DNA of 32,981 bases from assembly GCF_014836675.1 (NCBI RefSeq), contig NZ_JACSQK010000001.1, positions 1 through 32,981 on the forward strand, read 5' to 3'. The position numbers were made by a program, and so were the translations under genes. Origin of the DNA: Comamonas avium (GTDB lineage: Bacteria > Pseudomonadota > Gammaproteobacteria > Burkholderiales > Burkholderiaceae_C). The notes under the pieces were generated by a model. It was not told where the DNA came from. It saw only the letters and a program-made list of their open reading frames with translations, and did not search any database. Positions 1-8,080 of this stretch are shown piece after piece. The first letter of the stretch is position 1, and each line of letters starts with the position of its first letter.

Positions 1-1311
1 GTTGGTAAGACGTACACGATTTTGTCGGCCAGCCAGATCAATGGCACCTTCGATGCTGCGACCTCCAACTTTGCCTATCTGGATGCCAAGCTGGATTACT
101 CAATTGCCAACCAAGTTGACTTGGAGCTCAAACGTAAAAGCAATGGTGGCAATAACGGCGGGCAAATGCACTTTGCCGATCTGGCCAATACAAGCAACCA
201 AGGATCGGCCGCCAATGCGCTGGAGAGCCTGCCCAGCACGCACGCGCTGTACCAGCACATCGAGACATTGCCTGCCGGTGCGCCTGCGGCGGTGTTCAAC
301 AGCCTCTCAGGCGATACGCACTCCACCGTTGCTAGCAGCGTTAACATGCTGAGCGCGCAAGCGCCCAACATCAGCCTGCAGCACTTGCGCAACAACCTGA
401 CCGCAGGCCTGCGTGCAGGCGCACCGATTGCCCAGTCTGATGGGCCGCTGCCAGCCTCGGCTTTGCCATCGTCCAAGGCCCTGCCTGCATGGGTAGAGGT
501 AGTGGGCCACTGGCAAAAGATGGATGGCAACAGCAACACACCCGGTGTGAAGCAAAACACCACGGGCCTGTTTCTGGGGGCAGACGAAGAAGTGGGCAGC
601 AGCGGCTGGCGTGTCGGTGGCTCGGTGGGCTACACCAGTGCCAACGCCAAGGTGAGCAGCCGTGATGCATCGGCAGACATCAGCAGCTACAGCGCTGCGG
701 TGTATACCGGCAAGGGCTTTAGCCATGGCGCCAACCGCATCAACGTGATGGGTGGCTTGGCGTACACGAAGCACAGCATTGAGTCTGAGCGCAGTGTGGC
801 CACACTGAACCAGAACCTCAAAGCTGACTACAGCGCCCACACGGCGCAGTTGTTTGCGGAAGTGGGCTACGCCATGGGCCAGTACGACAAGCAGGGGTTT
901 GAGCCATTTGTAGGCATCACGCTGGGTGAGCAGCGCTCGGACAGCTTCAAGGAAAGCGGTGGCTTTGCGGCACTGAGCAGCCAATCGAGCCGCGACACAC
1001 TGGCCAGCACCACGCTGGGCGTGCGTGCGCACAGTGACTTTGTGCTGGCTGGCAAAGACACCCGCGTGCGTGGCACCTTGGGCGTGCGCCATGCCTGGGG
1101 CAGCTTGAGCCAGAACCGCACCATGGCGTTTGAAGGCTCCAGCAGCTTTACCGTGGCTGGCGCTCCGCTGGCGCGCAACACGGCGCTGGTGGGTCTGCAG
1201 GCTGAGATGGCGCTGAGCCGTTACTCGGCCCTGGTGCTGGGCTACAACGGCGAGTACGGCAGCGGCAGCCGTGACCAGTCGGCCAGCGTGAAGGTGCGCT
1301 GGGCTTTCTAA
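1..1311 (+). CDS. Autotransporter, C-terminal part with beta-barrel domain (5' end cut by window)
   Basis: The frame is open from base 1, so the N-terminus and most of the passenger lie outside the window; 436 codons remain. Residues 1-45 or so look like the end of a passenger with the hydrophobic/polar alternation of a beta-helix. About 70-130 is the linker that typically precedes the barrel (the VFNSL and NMLSAQAPN stretches). From about 165 to 436 there is an autotransporter barrel: alternating amphipathic strands rich in Gly, aromatic residues and Ser/Thr, ending in the terminal Phe (VRWAF) that outer-membrane barrel assembly recognises. By family rule the barrel sits in the outer membrane and carries the passenger to the cell surface. 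The passenger function cannot be judged here. A strong terminator follows directly. The family call is secure; adhesin versus enzyme passenger is open. Confidence 0.9.
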   Translation, partial: VGKTYTILSASQINGTFDAATSNFAYLDAKLDYSIANQVDLELKRKSNGGNNGGQMHFADLANTSNQGSAANALESLPSTHALYQHIETLPAGAPAAVFNSLSGDTHSTVASSVNMLSAQAPNISLQHLRNNLTAGLRAGAPIAQSDGPLPASALPSSKALPAWVEVVGHWQKMDGNSNTPGVKQNTTGLFLGADEEVGSSGWRVGGSVGYTSANAKVSSRDASADISSYSAAVYTGKGFSHGANRINVMGGLAYTKHSIESERSVATLNQNLKADYSAHTAQLFAEVGYAMGQYDKQGFEPFVGITLGEQRSDSFKESGGFAALSSQSSRDTLASTTLGVRAHSDFVLAGKDTRVRGTLGVRHAWGSLSQNRTMAFEGSSSFTVAGAPLARNTALVGLQAEMALSRYSALVLGYNGEYGSGSRDQSASVKVRWAF

Positions 1312-1332
1312 GCGCCACTGCTGAGCTGAAAG

Positions 1333-1369
1333 AAAAACCCCTGCCGGTACAAGCTGGCAGGGGTTTTTT
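1333..1369 (+). terminator. Rho-independent terminator after the autotransporter gene
   Basis: A 13-base arm at 1333-1345 (AAAAACCCCTGCC) pairs perfectly with 1356-1368 across a 10-base loop and runs into six T. It lies 21 bases after the stop codon at 1309-1311. Confidence 0.9.
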
Positions 1370-1643
1370 AATGGCTGACAGCAAAAACGGTTGGATACCC
1401 CCCGGGATGCAAGAACAGCCAGGCCTGTGATCGTGCATCAATAAAAACTTGGGAAGTTCGACAGGCAGGAGTCCCGCAGGTCTGAACGGCCTTGAGGTCT
1501 GCTGATGTATCGAAAGTTAACTAAGGGGTTGACTGACAAGGACGTGGAGGCATCGGCCATTGGTGCAGGTATTCATCTGCATAAGACTAGAGCATCAATG
1601 CAGTGCTTTGTCTGCTGTGCTTAAACCACTTAAGGAGAAGCGT
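1370..1643. other. Intergenic region, no gene seen
   Basis: No frame in this stretch has a ribosome binding site with a plausible protein. It must hold the promoter of the gene starting at 1644, but no convincing -35/-10 pair could be picked; a TTGACT near 1528 has no good partner at 16-18 bases. Confidence 0.5.
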
Positions 1644-1991
1644 ATGAATACCCGAAATCCCCTTGAACCTGCAAACCCTGCAACCGATCCTGACCTTGCC
1701 GAGCAAGCGCAGCCAGGGCATGGAGTGCCGTCACAGGATCCAGATCCCAATGCGCAGGTCGCTATGAGTGAGCAAGAGTCAGCTCGTGAAATTTCATCTT
1801 CCCTGGTTGGGGGAGGAGCACTGGCGGGTGTAGCTGTTGGAGCTGCAGTTGGTGGTGCTGTGGCTGGTCCCGTTGGTATTTTGGTTGGAGGCACTGTAGG
1901 GAGTGTGGCTGGTGCTTTGGGAGCCGCCGCCGCAGGTACATCTGCAGAGCGCAATAAATCAGAGGTTGAAGATTGCCCACCGGAAAAATGA
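1644..1991 (+). CDS. Small glycine-zipper protein, function unknown
   Basis: 115 residues. The ATG at 1644 is chosen over an upstream in-frame start at 1560 because AAGGAG at 1632-1637 sits six bases before it. Residues 1-50 are polar, acidic and Pro/Gln-rich, without a signal peptide. Residues 56-98 are almost only Gly, Ala and Val, with GxxxG-type repeats (VGGGALAG, GAAVGGAVAGP, GGTVGSVAG), the pattern of a glycine-zipper membrane hairpin. The last 17 residues are charged, with one Cys. Such proteins insert as tightly packed helix pairs in membranes and are often stress-linked, but no function is established for this one. It precedes a hydrolase and a copper-storage-type protein on the same strand, each with its own strong ribosome site, so a shared stress regulon is possible but unproven. 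Confidence 0.75.
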   Translation: MNTRNPLEPANPATDPDLAEQAQPGHGVPSQDPDPNAQVAMSEQESAREISSSLVGGGALAGVAVGAAVGGAVAGPVGILVGGTVGSVAGALGAAAAGTSAERNKSEVEDCPPEK

Positions 1992-2093
1992 CAGCACCTT
2001 AGGTGCTGCTCGCCTCAGGGGATGCATGCGTTTTTTTCATTAGATCGCTTTGTCCTCTTGTCCATATCCCCCCCTCGTTGAAAGGAAGGCGCA

Positions 2094-2933
2094 ATGCCAT
2101 ATATCGATATTTCACAATCCAGTACAGGTACCCTGCAGCTGCACTATCAGGACTATGGCAAAGGCCGGCCCGTCATTCTTATTCATGGATGGCCTTTGAG
2201 TGGCCGAACCTGGGAGCCGCAAATTGCCGATTTGGTAGAGGCAGGTTTTCGGGTGATTGCATATGACCGTCGTGGTTTCGGTGCTTCCTCCCAGCCTTGG
2301 TCGGGGTATGACTATGACACTTTGGCGCAGGACCTTAACGAGTTGATCGCCGAGTTAACACTCTCAGATGTCACTTTGGTTGGCTTTTCCATGGGAGGTG
2401 GAGAGGTGGCCAGATACATCGGGATGTATGGCTCTAAATTCATTCGCTCAGCAGTTTTTGCGGCTGCTGTGACACCTTATTTGTTTAAATCTGAGAAAAA
2501 TCCAGAAGGCGCAGTCACAGAGAAAGACGTTCAGAAAAAGCAAGGAGCAGTTTTGACAGATCGTCTGGATTTCCTGGAGGGATTTACTCAGAAGTTTTTC
2601 TCGGACTCTAGTGGCAAGTTATTGGTCAGTGAAGCCCAGAGGGAATACGCAAAGATGATTGCAGCTTTTGCATCTGCCAAAGGTACGCACGATTGCATTG
2701 GCTCATTTTCAAGAACAGACTTTCGTGCTGACTTGCAAAAATTTGATATCCCAACGCTTGTGATTCATGGCGATAGTGATCAGATTGTCCCCATCGAAGT
2801 CAGCGGGGCAAGAACGCATAAATCTATCAAGGGCAGCGAGTTGCATGTCATCAAGAATGGCCCACACGGCTGCAACCTCTCTCACGCCAAAGAATTTAAC
2901 AACGCACTAATCGCTTTCTTGAAAGCGCATTGA
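2094..2933 (+). CDS. Alpha/beta hydrolase of the cofactor-free chloroperoxidase-like group
   Basis: 279 residues, start supported by AAAGGAAGG at 2081-2089. It is a full-length alpha/beta hydrolase: oxyanion-hole motif HGWPLSG at 31-37, nucleophile elbow GFSMGGGE with Ser99, acid Asp229 in HGDSDQIVP, and His258 in GPHGC. The MGGGE elbow with a following RYIG, and the HGW...W pattern at the oxyanion hole, are typical of the non-heme chloroperoxidase/aryl esterase branch, whose members hydrolyse small esters and, with carboxylic acids, form peracids. There is no signal peptide, so it is cytosolic. The natural substrate cannot be deduced. It lies 45 bases before the Cys-rich copper-storage-type gene, with no terminator between, so the two may share a transcript. 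A plain esterase annotation would also fit. Confidence 0.88.
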   Translation: MPYIDISQSSTGTLQLHYQDYGKGRPVILIHGWPLSGRTWEPQIADLVEAGFRVIAYDRRGFGASSQPWSGYDYDTLAQDLNELIAELTLSDVTLVGFSMGGGEVARYIGMYGSKFIRSAVFAAAVTPYLFKSEKNPEGAVTEKDVQKKQGAVLTDRLDFLEGFTQKFFSDSSGKLLVSEAQREYAKMIAAFASAKGTHDCIGSFSRTDFRADLQKFDIPTLVIHGDSDQIVPIEVSGARTHKSIKGSELHVIKNGPHGCNLSHAKEFNNALIAFLKAH

Positions 2934-2978
2934 GCCTGTCCTTCGACAGCCTGTCTGACTGACAACAAGGAGCTACCG

Positions 2979-3311
2979 ATGAATACAGCAAATCAGTACC
3001 AAGACTGCATTGACGCATGCAACGCCTGTGCTGTCGCATGCAACACATGTTTTGCTCAATGTCTCCAAGAGACGGATGTTCAAATGATGGCGCGATGCAT
3101 CGCCTTGGATGCTGACTGCGCGGCAATCTGTACCTTGGCAGCCAATGCCATGGCTCGCAACAGCGAGATGGCCAAACATTTTTGCCGTCTTTGCAGTGAA
3201 GTGTGTTTGGCTTGCGCCCATGAGTGTGAGCAGCATCACCATGCACACTGCCAAGCATGTGCCAAAGCATGCAAGAAGTGCGCGCAGGCCTGTCTAGATA
3301 TGCTTAACTGA
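2979..3311 (+). CDS. Cys-rich four-helix-bundle copper-storage protein (Csp3-like)
   Basis: 110 residues with 19 Cys, mostly spaced CxxC or CxxxC (C10, 14, 17, 21, 24, 28, 40, 47, 51, 69, 72, 76, 79, 83, 91, 94, 98, 101, 105), plus a His cluster at 86-90. This spacing lines the inside of a four-helix bundle in the Csp family, which stores many Cu(I) ions through thiolates. There is no Tat or Sec signal, so it matches the cytosolic Csp3 type rather than exported Csp1. AAGGAG at 2967-2972 supports the ATG. By family knowledge it buffers cytosolic Cu(I); copper binding by this protein is inferred. It stands apart from the periplasmic copper cluster 17 kb away. No copper-regulator site was recognised upstream, and the gene may be read from the hydrolase transcript. 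Confidence 0.88.
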   Translation: MNTANQYQDCIDACNACAVACNTCFAQCLQETDVQMMARCIALDADCAAICTLAANAMARNSEMAKHFCRLCSEVCLACAHECEQHHHAHCQACAKACKKCAQACLDMLN

Positions 3312-3675
3312 GCTTGATCGCAGTAAAGTTCGGTAAGCAGCCACTGAGGACTTTATTGTTTGCGCTGTCATAGCAGGGCATTAGCTAGCTGGCGAGATAC
3401 CTTTGCGCGTTGTGCGCCCTGATCGTCGCTGTCAGCTGAAGGCACAGTTTTACCAAGCTCTGGCTAACGGTTGCCAAATGCATTGCCAAATGCTTGCTTG
3501 GACTGTGACGCACCAATGCCTTACAGCCTGACTTTGACTTGCTCACAGTGACCAGACTGGCCACAGCGAGCATGAGTAAGGGAGCTGGCGTCTGAGATGC
3601 CGACAACGAGGCAGATAACGAGGCAAACAAGGGTGGTGGAGAGCATGCTCAACCGTCCAGCCACAAAGCCCACAT
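3312..3675. other. Gene-poor intergenic stretch with short direct repeats
   Basis: No convincing gene. Two short minus-strand frames (3385-3630 and 3521-3775) lack ribosome sites and have unnatural compositions. TTGCCAAATGC occurs twice 12 bases apart (3471-3481 and 3483-3493), and AACGAGGCA occurs twice (3605-3613 and 3617-3625). These could be remnants of decayed sequence; no function is visible. Confidence 0.45.
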
Positions 3676-3711
3676 AAAAAAGCCCCGGTACTTCAGTGCA
3701 CCGGGGCTTTT
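3676..3711. terminator. Terminator hairpin, probably bidirectional
   Basis: AAAAGCCCCGGT at 3678-3689 pairs perfectly with 3700-3711 across a 10-base loop. There are T-runs on both strands (CTTTTCTT after it on plus; six A at 3676-3681, which are T on minus). It best serves the minus-strand M14-like gene ending at 3840 and would also stop plus-strand reading from 3311. Confidence 0.75.
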
Positions 3712-3839
3712 CTTGTTCTTTATGCGCTTTTTCCACTCCGCATTGCGCACAGTTATAACGAAGCATGCAGCTCAAAGCACTGTGTGACAGAACATTGAAC
3801 CATGCTGCGCAGCGGGTGTGGCGCAGAGCTTGGAGGGCC

Positions 3840-5525
3840 TTATTCTTCCTCGAAAACGATGTTCGGCAGAGCCGTCACGCGCGCAACTTCCTTGATGTCG
3901 CCAAGAACACCGGTGCTGTAAAAACTGTAGGGAGTATCAGGCTCCAGAGCTGCGGCGGCCAGGAACGCCAAAGGCTGGTTCATGCTCACATAGTAGCTGC
4001 CGGGTGCAGCTTCAAGGCTGTGGCGCACCAGATGAACAGCCGTTTCAGAGGCTGATGCACCAGGGGTGACTTGATAGGTTTCTGTTTGAATACTGGACAG
4101 TTCTGCAACGCGCAGCACATTGACGCCCATCATGCCCAGGCGCTCTGTGGCTTGCACGGCATTGGCTGACAGCCAGTAACCGCAGGCGTTGCTGCGTGTG
4201 CGCGGGTTGCTGATGGACAGGCTGCTGGTCCATGCCACATTTTTCTGAACCAACTGCGCACTGGCAGCATCAACCAATGTGATTTCTCGCTGTCCATGGC
4301 TGGGCTGGGCTTGGACTGCCAGTGTGCTGCGGCAAGCGTGCGAGGCTACATCACGCGTCACATAAGTGTTCACCTGGCGCAAGTCGCCAGCACGCTGGGC
4401 GGCACTTTGCAGTACAGCGAGCATGGTTTGCACTTGACTGTGCACACGGCGTTGCAGATGGGTGCGCTTGAGATCGCTGCCCCGGCTGCTCGCTTTCATG
4501 CTGACCACATTTTTCAGGCTGGCGGCATTGGTGAGGGTGGTTGGCTCTAGCGTTCCCATCGCAAAACCGTTCTCGGCGCTGTTGCCTGTGGCTTCAAATG
4601 CCCAGTCCACCCGCATGCCTGCTTGGCTCAGCGCGCTGGAGGCAGGCTGGTGCATCCACTCACGGGCGGCTTTGGTGACAAATTCGTGGGCATTGGGTGT
4701 GACTGCGTATTGCAGACCCATGTCATTGGCGCGCACCGCAGCGAAACGCTGCAGCGTGGGCTCAATGGCATCGAATTCGCTGGCATCTAAAAGTACGCTG
4801 GGGCGATAGTCGCGCACCAGTTTGGCCAGAAAGCGGGCTTCGGGAGTTTTGAGCTGCAGGTGGTCAAAACGCAAATCTGTGCCGTCAGACGTTGCTGCGG
4901 TGCCTTTGTCAAACCCATCAGGGTTGGCGCGGGGCACAAAGATGATGTTGATTTTGTCCAGCAATGGAGTCAGCAAACCTCCGGCGCCGAGCTCTTTGCT
5001 CAGTACCAGGAGGGCTTCTGTTGCCGCTGCATCGGTGCCTTGCTGGCCTGCCACGATCATGACGCTGGGTCGATTGCTTTCATCCAGCGCCAAAGGCGTT
5101 ATGGCCTTGGCCTGGGTTGCAATCAGCGCATGGATGGGGGTGCCGCTTTGGGCATTGCCATTGTTGAGCAAGCCCAGACGAGGGCTTTCTTCAGGTGTCT
5201 GCTGGCTTAAATTGCGCAGTACCTCTGCCAGCTCACTGTTGGTTGTGAAGCTGCGACGGCCTTCGGAAAGGCCTGGTGTGCTGTAGCGTTCACTGGGCTC
5301 TGGAAACAGAGCGGCAATTGCGCCGCTGTATGGCACTTCAAGGCGCGTATTCGATGCCACAGGCGTTACGCTGGCAGGCAAAGGGGCTGTGGGTGCTGAA
5401 CTGGAGGGCTGCGCACGCGTTGTTGTACTTGTGGTGGCAGGCCATTCAGGAAGGGGTGTGCTGGAGCATGCAGCCAGAGCCAGAGCTGAGCCGATCATGA
5501 GCCAACGCGAAGCATGCGTTGCCAT
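3840..5525 (-). CDS. M14-carboxypeptidase-like lipoprotein with degenerate active site
   Basis: 561 residues from the ATG at 5525, chosen because residues 1-20 then form a clean lipoprotein signal (basic Arg7, hydrophobic core, lipobox LAAC with Cys20); an in-frame ATG at 5582 would bury it. A Ser/Thr/Pro linker (20-60) leads to the M14 fold: VMIVAGQQGTDAAATEAL at 155-172, FVPRANPDGF at 196-205, DHLQLKTPEA at 221-230, LLDASEF at 245-251, SSRGSDLKRTHLQRR near 337-350. In active relatives as I remember them these segments carry HGDE, NRD, HEY and ES(R/P)G; here they read QGTD, RFD, SEF and SSRG. Both zinc His, the zinc Glu, the substrate-binding Asn/Arg and the catalytic Glu thus seem replaced. 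The fold call is good; the enzyme is probably inactive, and a binding or cell-wall-sensing role is only a guess. No clear ribosome site is visible. Confidence 0.8.
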   Translation of the reverse strand: MATHASRWLMIGSALALAACSSTPLPEWPATTSTTTRAQPSSSAPTAPLPASVTPVASNTRLEVPYSGAIAALFPEPSERYSTPGLSEGRRSFTTNSELAEVLRNLSQQTPEESPRLGLLNNGNAQSGTPIHALIATQAKAITPLALDESNRPSVMIVAGQQGTDAAATEALLVLSKELGAGGLLTPLLDKINIIFVPRANPDGFDKGTAATSDGTDLRFDHLQLKTPEARFLAKLVRDYRPSVLLDASEFDAIEPTLQRFAAVRANDMGLQYAVTPNAHEFVTKAAREWMHQPASSALSQAGMRVDWAFEATGNSAENGFAMGTLEPTTLTNAASLKNVVSMKASSRGSDLKRTHLQRRVHSQVQTMLAVLQSAAQRAGDLRQVNTYVTRDVASHACRSTLAVQAQPSHGQREITLVDAASAQLVQKNVAWTSSLSISNPRTRSNACGYWLSANAVQATERLGMMGVNVLRVAELSSIQTETYQVTPGASASETAVHLVRHSLEAAPGSYYVSMNQPLAFLAAAALEPDTPYSFYSTGVLGDIKEVARVTALPNIVFEEE

Positions 5526-5855
5526 GTTGTGGCCTGGGCGTTCCAGATACGGCGCGAAGACAGGGGCGTTGGGCTTTGTCATGGTGCTGTAAACCGCAGA
5601 AAACCAAGTGAAGATGATGTCCGTCCAGTAGCGATGGCTAGCAGACGGACATATCGCGTGAGGCAAAAGCCAGGAGTTGGCGCATGTTACGCCGTGGCCT
5701 TGCCCCGTGTTGTCAGCGCAGGGCGCTAAGAGTGGCTTGAACCACCTGTGATGGATGTACTTTCTTGTGTCGCACGCAATGTATGAACTGTGAAAAAGTA
5801 CATGCCTTCAAGCGCAAATCTTTGATCTGCCGGGTGGTTCGGCCATTCCTGGAGA
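5526..5855. other. Intergenic region between rhlE and the M14-like gene
   Basis: 330 bases between two minus-strand genes. An in-frame extension of the M14-like gene runs to 5666, but its residues look untranslated. No T-tailed hairpin follows the rhlE stop. No promoter could be assigned with confidence. Confidence 0.4.
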
Positions 5856-7805
5856 TTAGCGGTTAAAACCGCCGCCGCCGCGGCGATTGCCGCCGAAGCC
5901 GCCACCACCGCCGTTACCACCGCCATTGCCGCCACGGAAACCGCCGCCGCTGCCACCACCATTGCCGCCTCGGAAGCCGCCGCCACCGCCACTGCGGCGT
6001 GGGCGCTCCATCATCAGATCAATGCTGGTGCGGGTTGGGTCTGGCTGCCCGCTGGTGTTGCTGCGTGGAGCGCGTGACGGGTTGCCAGCTTGCGTGCCCA
6101 GGTGGGCATTGGGGCGTGGAGGCTGGTCGTCAAAGCGGTTGTAGCCTTCGCCACGTGATTCGCGAGGCTGGCGTGGCTGACGCTGTTCACGGGGCTCGCG
6201 AGGCTGGCGAGGTGCCTGAGCTTCGTTTGCGCCTTGTGCAGTTGGGCCACGAGGGTTGTCACGTGAAGGGCGCTGACGCGAGCGGTTGTAGCCTTGGCCG
6301 CTGCGGCGGTCCTGGCTGTCTTGCTCTGCGCGTTCGCCACGCGGTGCGTCATAGCCGCCTTCGCGAGCCTCAAACGAAGGTGCCTGTGCGTTGTCGCGAG
6401 GCGCAAAGCCTTGGCGGGCAGGGCGGCGTGGGCCACCACGGCGAGGGCCTTGACCATCTGCATCAGCTGCAGAGGGCGCATCACCACGGGGCGCGCGCTG
6501 AGGGCGGCCGCCGCGATCAGGTTGCCCAGCCTTGGTGGTGCGAATGCGATCCATCATTTCCTGGCGAGCGGCGCGTGCAGCGGCTTGCATGACATCACGG
6601 CTTGGCGGCTTGCCTGCACCGCCCCAGATGGTCTGGCGACCCATGGCGATGGGCTCAGCCTTTTCACCAGGCTCAGGGCCAAACTCAGGCATAGGAACGA
6701 CGGGGATTTCCTGCTTGGTAAAGCGTTCAATGTCCATCATGAAGCCTTCTTCGTCCATGCAGACCAGGCTGACTGCGTGGCCTTCACGGCCTGCACGGCC
6801 GGTGCGGCCAATGCGGTGAACGTAATCTTCAGAGACGTTCGGAATTTCGTAGTTGACGACGTGTGGCAGTTCGTCAATGTCGATGCCGCGTGCCGCGATA
6901 TCCGTAGCAACCAGAGCGCGCAGTTCGCCGGTTTTAAAGCCAGCCAGTGCCTGCGTGCGCGCGCTTTGGCTCTTGTTGCCGTGCAGGGCCATGGCGGTGA
7001 CACCGTTCTTGGTCAAGAACTCTGCCACATGGTTGGCACCAAACTTGGTGCGTGTGAACACCAGCACCTGGTTCCACTGGTTGCTGTTGATGATGTGCAG
7101 CAGCACATCTTTTTTCTTGTTGCGCCCCACTGGGTGGATCACCTGCTTGATGCGCTGCACGGTGGTGTTGCTTGGCGTGACCTGAATGCTTTGCGGGTTG
7201 CGCAGCAGACCGTTGGCCAGGGTGCGGATCTCGTCGCTGAAGGTCGCCGAAAACAGCAGGCTTTGCTTGTTCTTGGGTACGAGCGCCAAAATTTTCTTGA
7301 CGTCGTGGATGAAGCCCATGTCCAGCATGCGGTCGGCTTCGTCCAGCACCAGGATTTCAACTTGCGACAGATCGACCAGACCTTGCTGCTGCAAGTCCAG
7401 CAGGCGACCTGGCGTGGCCACCAGAACGTCGACACCCTTGCGGATGCGGTCCACCTGAGGCTTCATGCCTACACCGCCAAAGATGACGGTGGTGGTGACG
7501 TCCAGGTACTTCGAGTAAAAGCGGATGTTTTCTTCAATTTGCGCAGCCAGCTCACGGGTCGGTGTGAGGATCAGCGCGCGAATGCCGCCTGCAGGTGCAG
7601 TGGTGCCGCCCTGCGTCAGGCGATGGAGCATCGGCAGCGAGAACGCTGCGGTCTTGCCGGTGCCGGTTTGTGCGCCGGCCAGCAGGTCGTGGCCTGCGAG
7701 CACCAAGGGAATAGCCTGTGCCTGAATAGGGGTAGGGGTTTCGTAGCCCTGCTCCAGCACCGCTTTCACGATGGCGGGTGCCAAGTTCAATTCTTCAAAT
7801 GTCAT
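5856..7805 (-). CDS. rhlE: DEAD-box ATP-dependent RNA helicase RhlE
   Basis: 649 residues from the ATG at 7805 (MTFEELNL), the start matching known RhlE proteins; a start six codons upstream at 7823 is possible and neither has a clear ribosome site. Motifs in order: Q-motif with Phe3 and PTPIQ (24-28), Walker A AQTGTGKT (45-52), PTREL (82-86), TPGR (131-134), DEAD (155-158), SAT (186-188), then [10 protein letters not shown] and HRIGRTGR in the second RecA domain. From about residue 395 the tail is long, basic and disordered, first Arg/Gln/Pro-rich, then glycine-rich with FRGGN and RRGGGGF repeats, giving about 250 residues beyond the core. RhlE proteins unwind short RNA duplexes in ribosome maturation, mRNA decay and cold growth; the RGG-like tail probably adds RNA affinity or condensate formation. 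Its 5' leader holds a perfect inverted repeat at 7851. Confidence 0.95.
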   Translation of the reverse strand: MTFEELNLAPAIVKAVLEQGYETPTPIQAQAIPLVLAGHDLLAGAQTGTGKTAAFSLPMLHRLTQGGTTAPAGGIRALILTPTRELAAQIEENIRFYSKYLDVTTTVIFGGVGMKPQVDRIRKGVDVLVATPGRLLDLQQQGLVDLSQVEILVLDEADRMLDMGFIHDVKKILALVPKNKQSLLFSATFSDEIRTLANGLLRNPQSIQVTPSNTTVQRIKQVIHPVGRNKKKDVLLHIINSNQWNQVLVFTRTKFGANHVAEFLTKNGVTAMALHGNKSQSARTQALAGFKTGELRALVATDIAARGIDIDELPHVVNYEIPNVSEDYVHRIGRTGRAGREGHAVSLVCMDEEGFMMDIERFTKQEIPVVPMPEFGPEPGEKAEPIAMGRQTIWGGAGKPPSRDVMQAAARAARQEMMDRIRTTKAGQPDRGGRPQRAPRGDAPSAADADGQGPRRGGPRRPARQGFAPRDNAQAPSFEAREGGYDAPRGERAEQDSQDRRSGQGYNRSRQRPSRDNPRGPTAQGANEAQAPRQPREPREQRQPRQPRESRGEGYNRFDDQPPRPNAHLGTQAGNPSRAPRSNTSGQPDPTRTSIDLMMERPRRSGGGGGFRGGNGGGSGGGFRGGNGGGNGGGGGFGGNRRGGGGFNR

Positions 7806-7850
7806 TGTTGTCGATACGCCCATCCGGGCGCGGGGTATCAGCCCGTCGGA

Positions 7851-7868
7851 GCAACCTGTGCAGGTTGC
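7851..7868. promoter_or_regulatory. Perfect 8+8 inverted repeat in the rhlE leader region
   Basis: GCAACCTG (7851-7858) and CAGGTTGC (7861-7868) flank a TG centre, 46 bases upstream of the rhlE ATG. A second small dyad, CGGGC (7825-7829) with GCCCG (7841-7845), lies between it and the start. They could be a protein operator or RNA structure controlling rhlE translation; there is no ribosome site, so structural control is plausible. Confidence 0.45.
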
Positions 7869-8080
7869 CAAGCCAGTCGTAGGCAGATGAGATTCACAGG
7901 ATTTGGGAGCCGGAATCGCTCGGGTTGGCGAGTCTTTGTCCCCAGCTGAATGCTGATGCCAAGGGGAAACTGGAGCCCCTGACTGTGCGTATTGTCGCAT
8001 GAGGAGATAATCAATGGTTGGGGCGCCCTTGAACTGTGCGCCAGATTATTATTTTTTTACAAGAATTTGCTGACAAACAC

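Noticed and set aside
1500..1640. A TTGACT as -35 for the glycine-zipper gene
   Set aside because: No acceptable -10 at 16-18 bases.
3385..3775. Two minus-strand frames of 81 and 84 codons
   Set aside because: No ribosome site, low-complexity composition, and one runs through a terminator hairpin.
5875..5998. GC-rich triplet repeats taken for a possible CRISPR or satellite
   Set aside because: They encode the glycine-rich tail of RhlE; no spacer structure.
6294..7949. A 551-codon plus-strand frame opposite rhlE
   Set aside because: It is the complement of a certain helicase gene with all motifs; its length comes from the GC-rich codon pattern.
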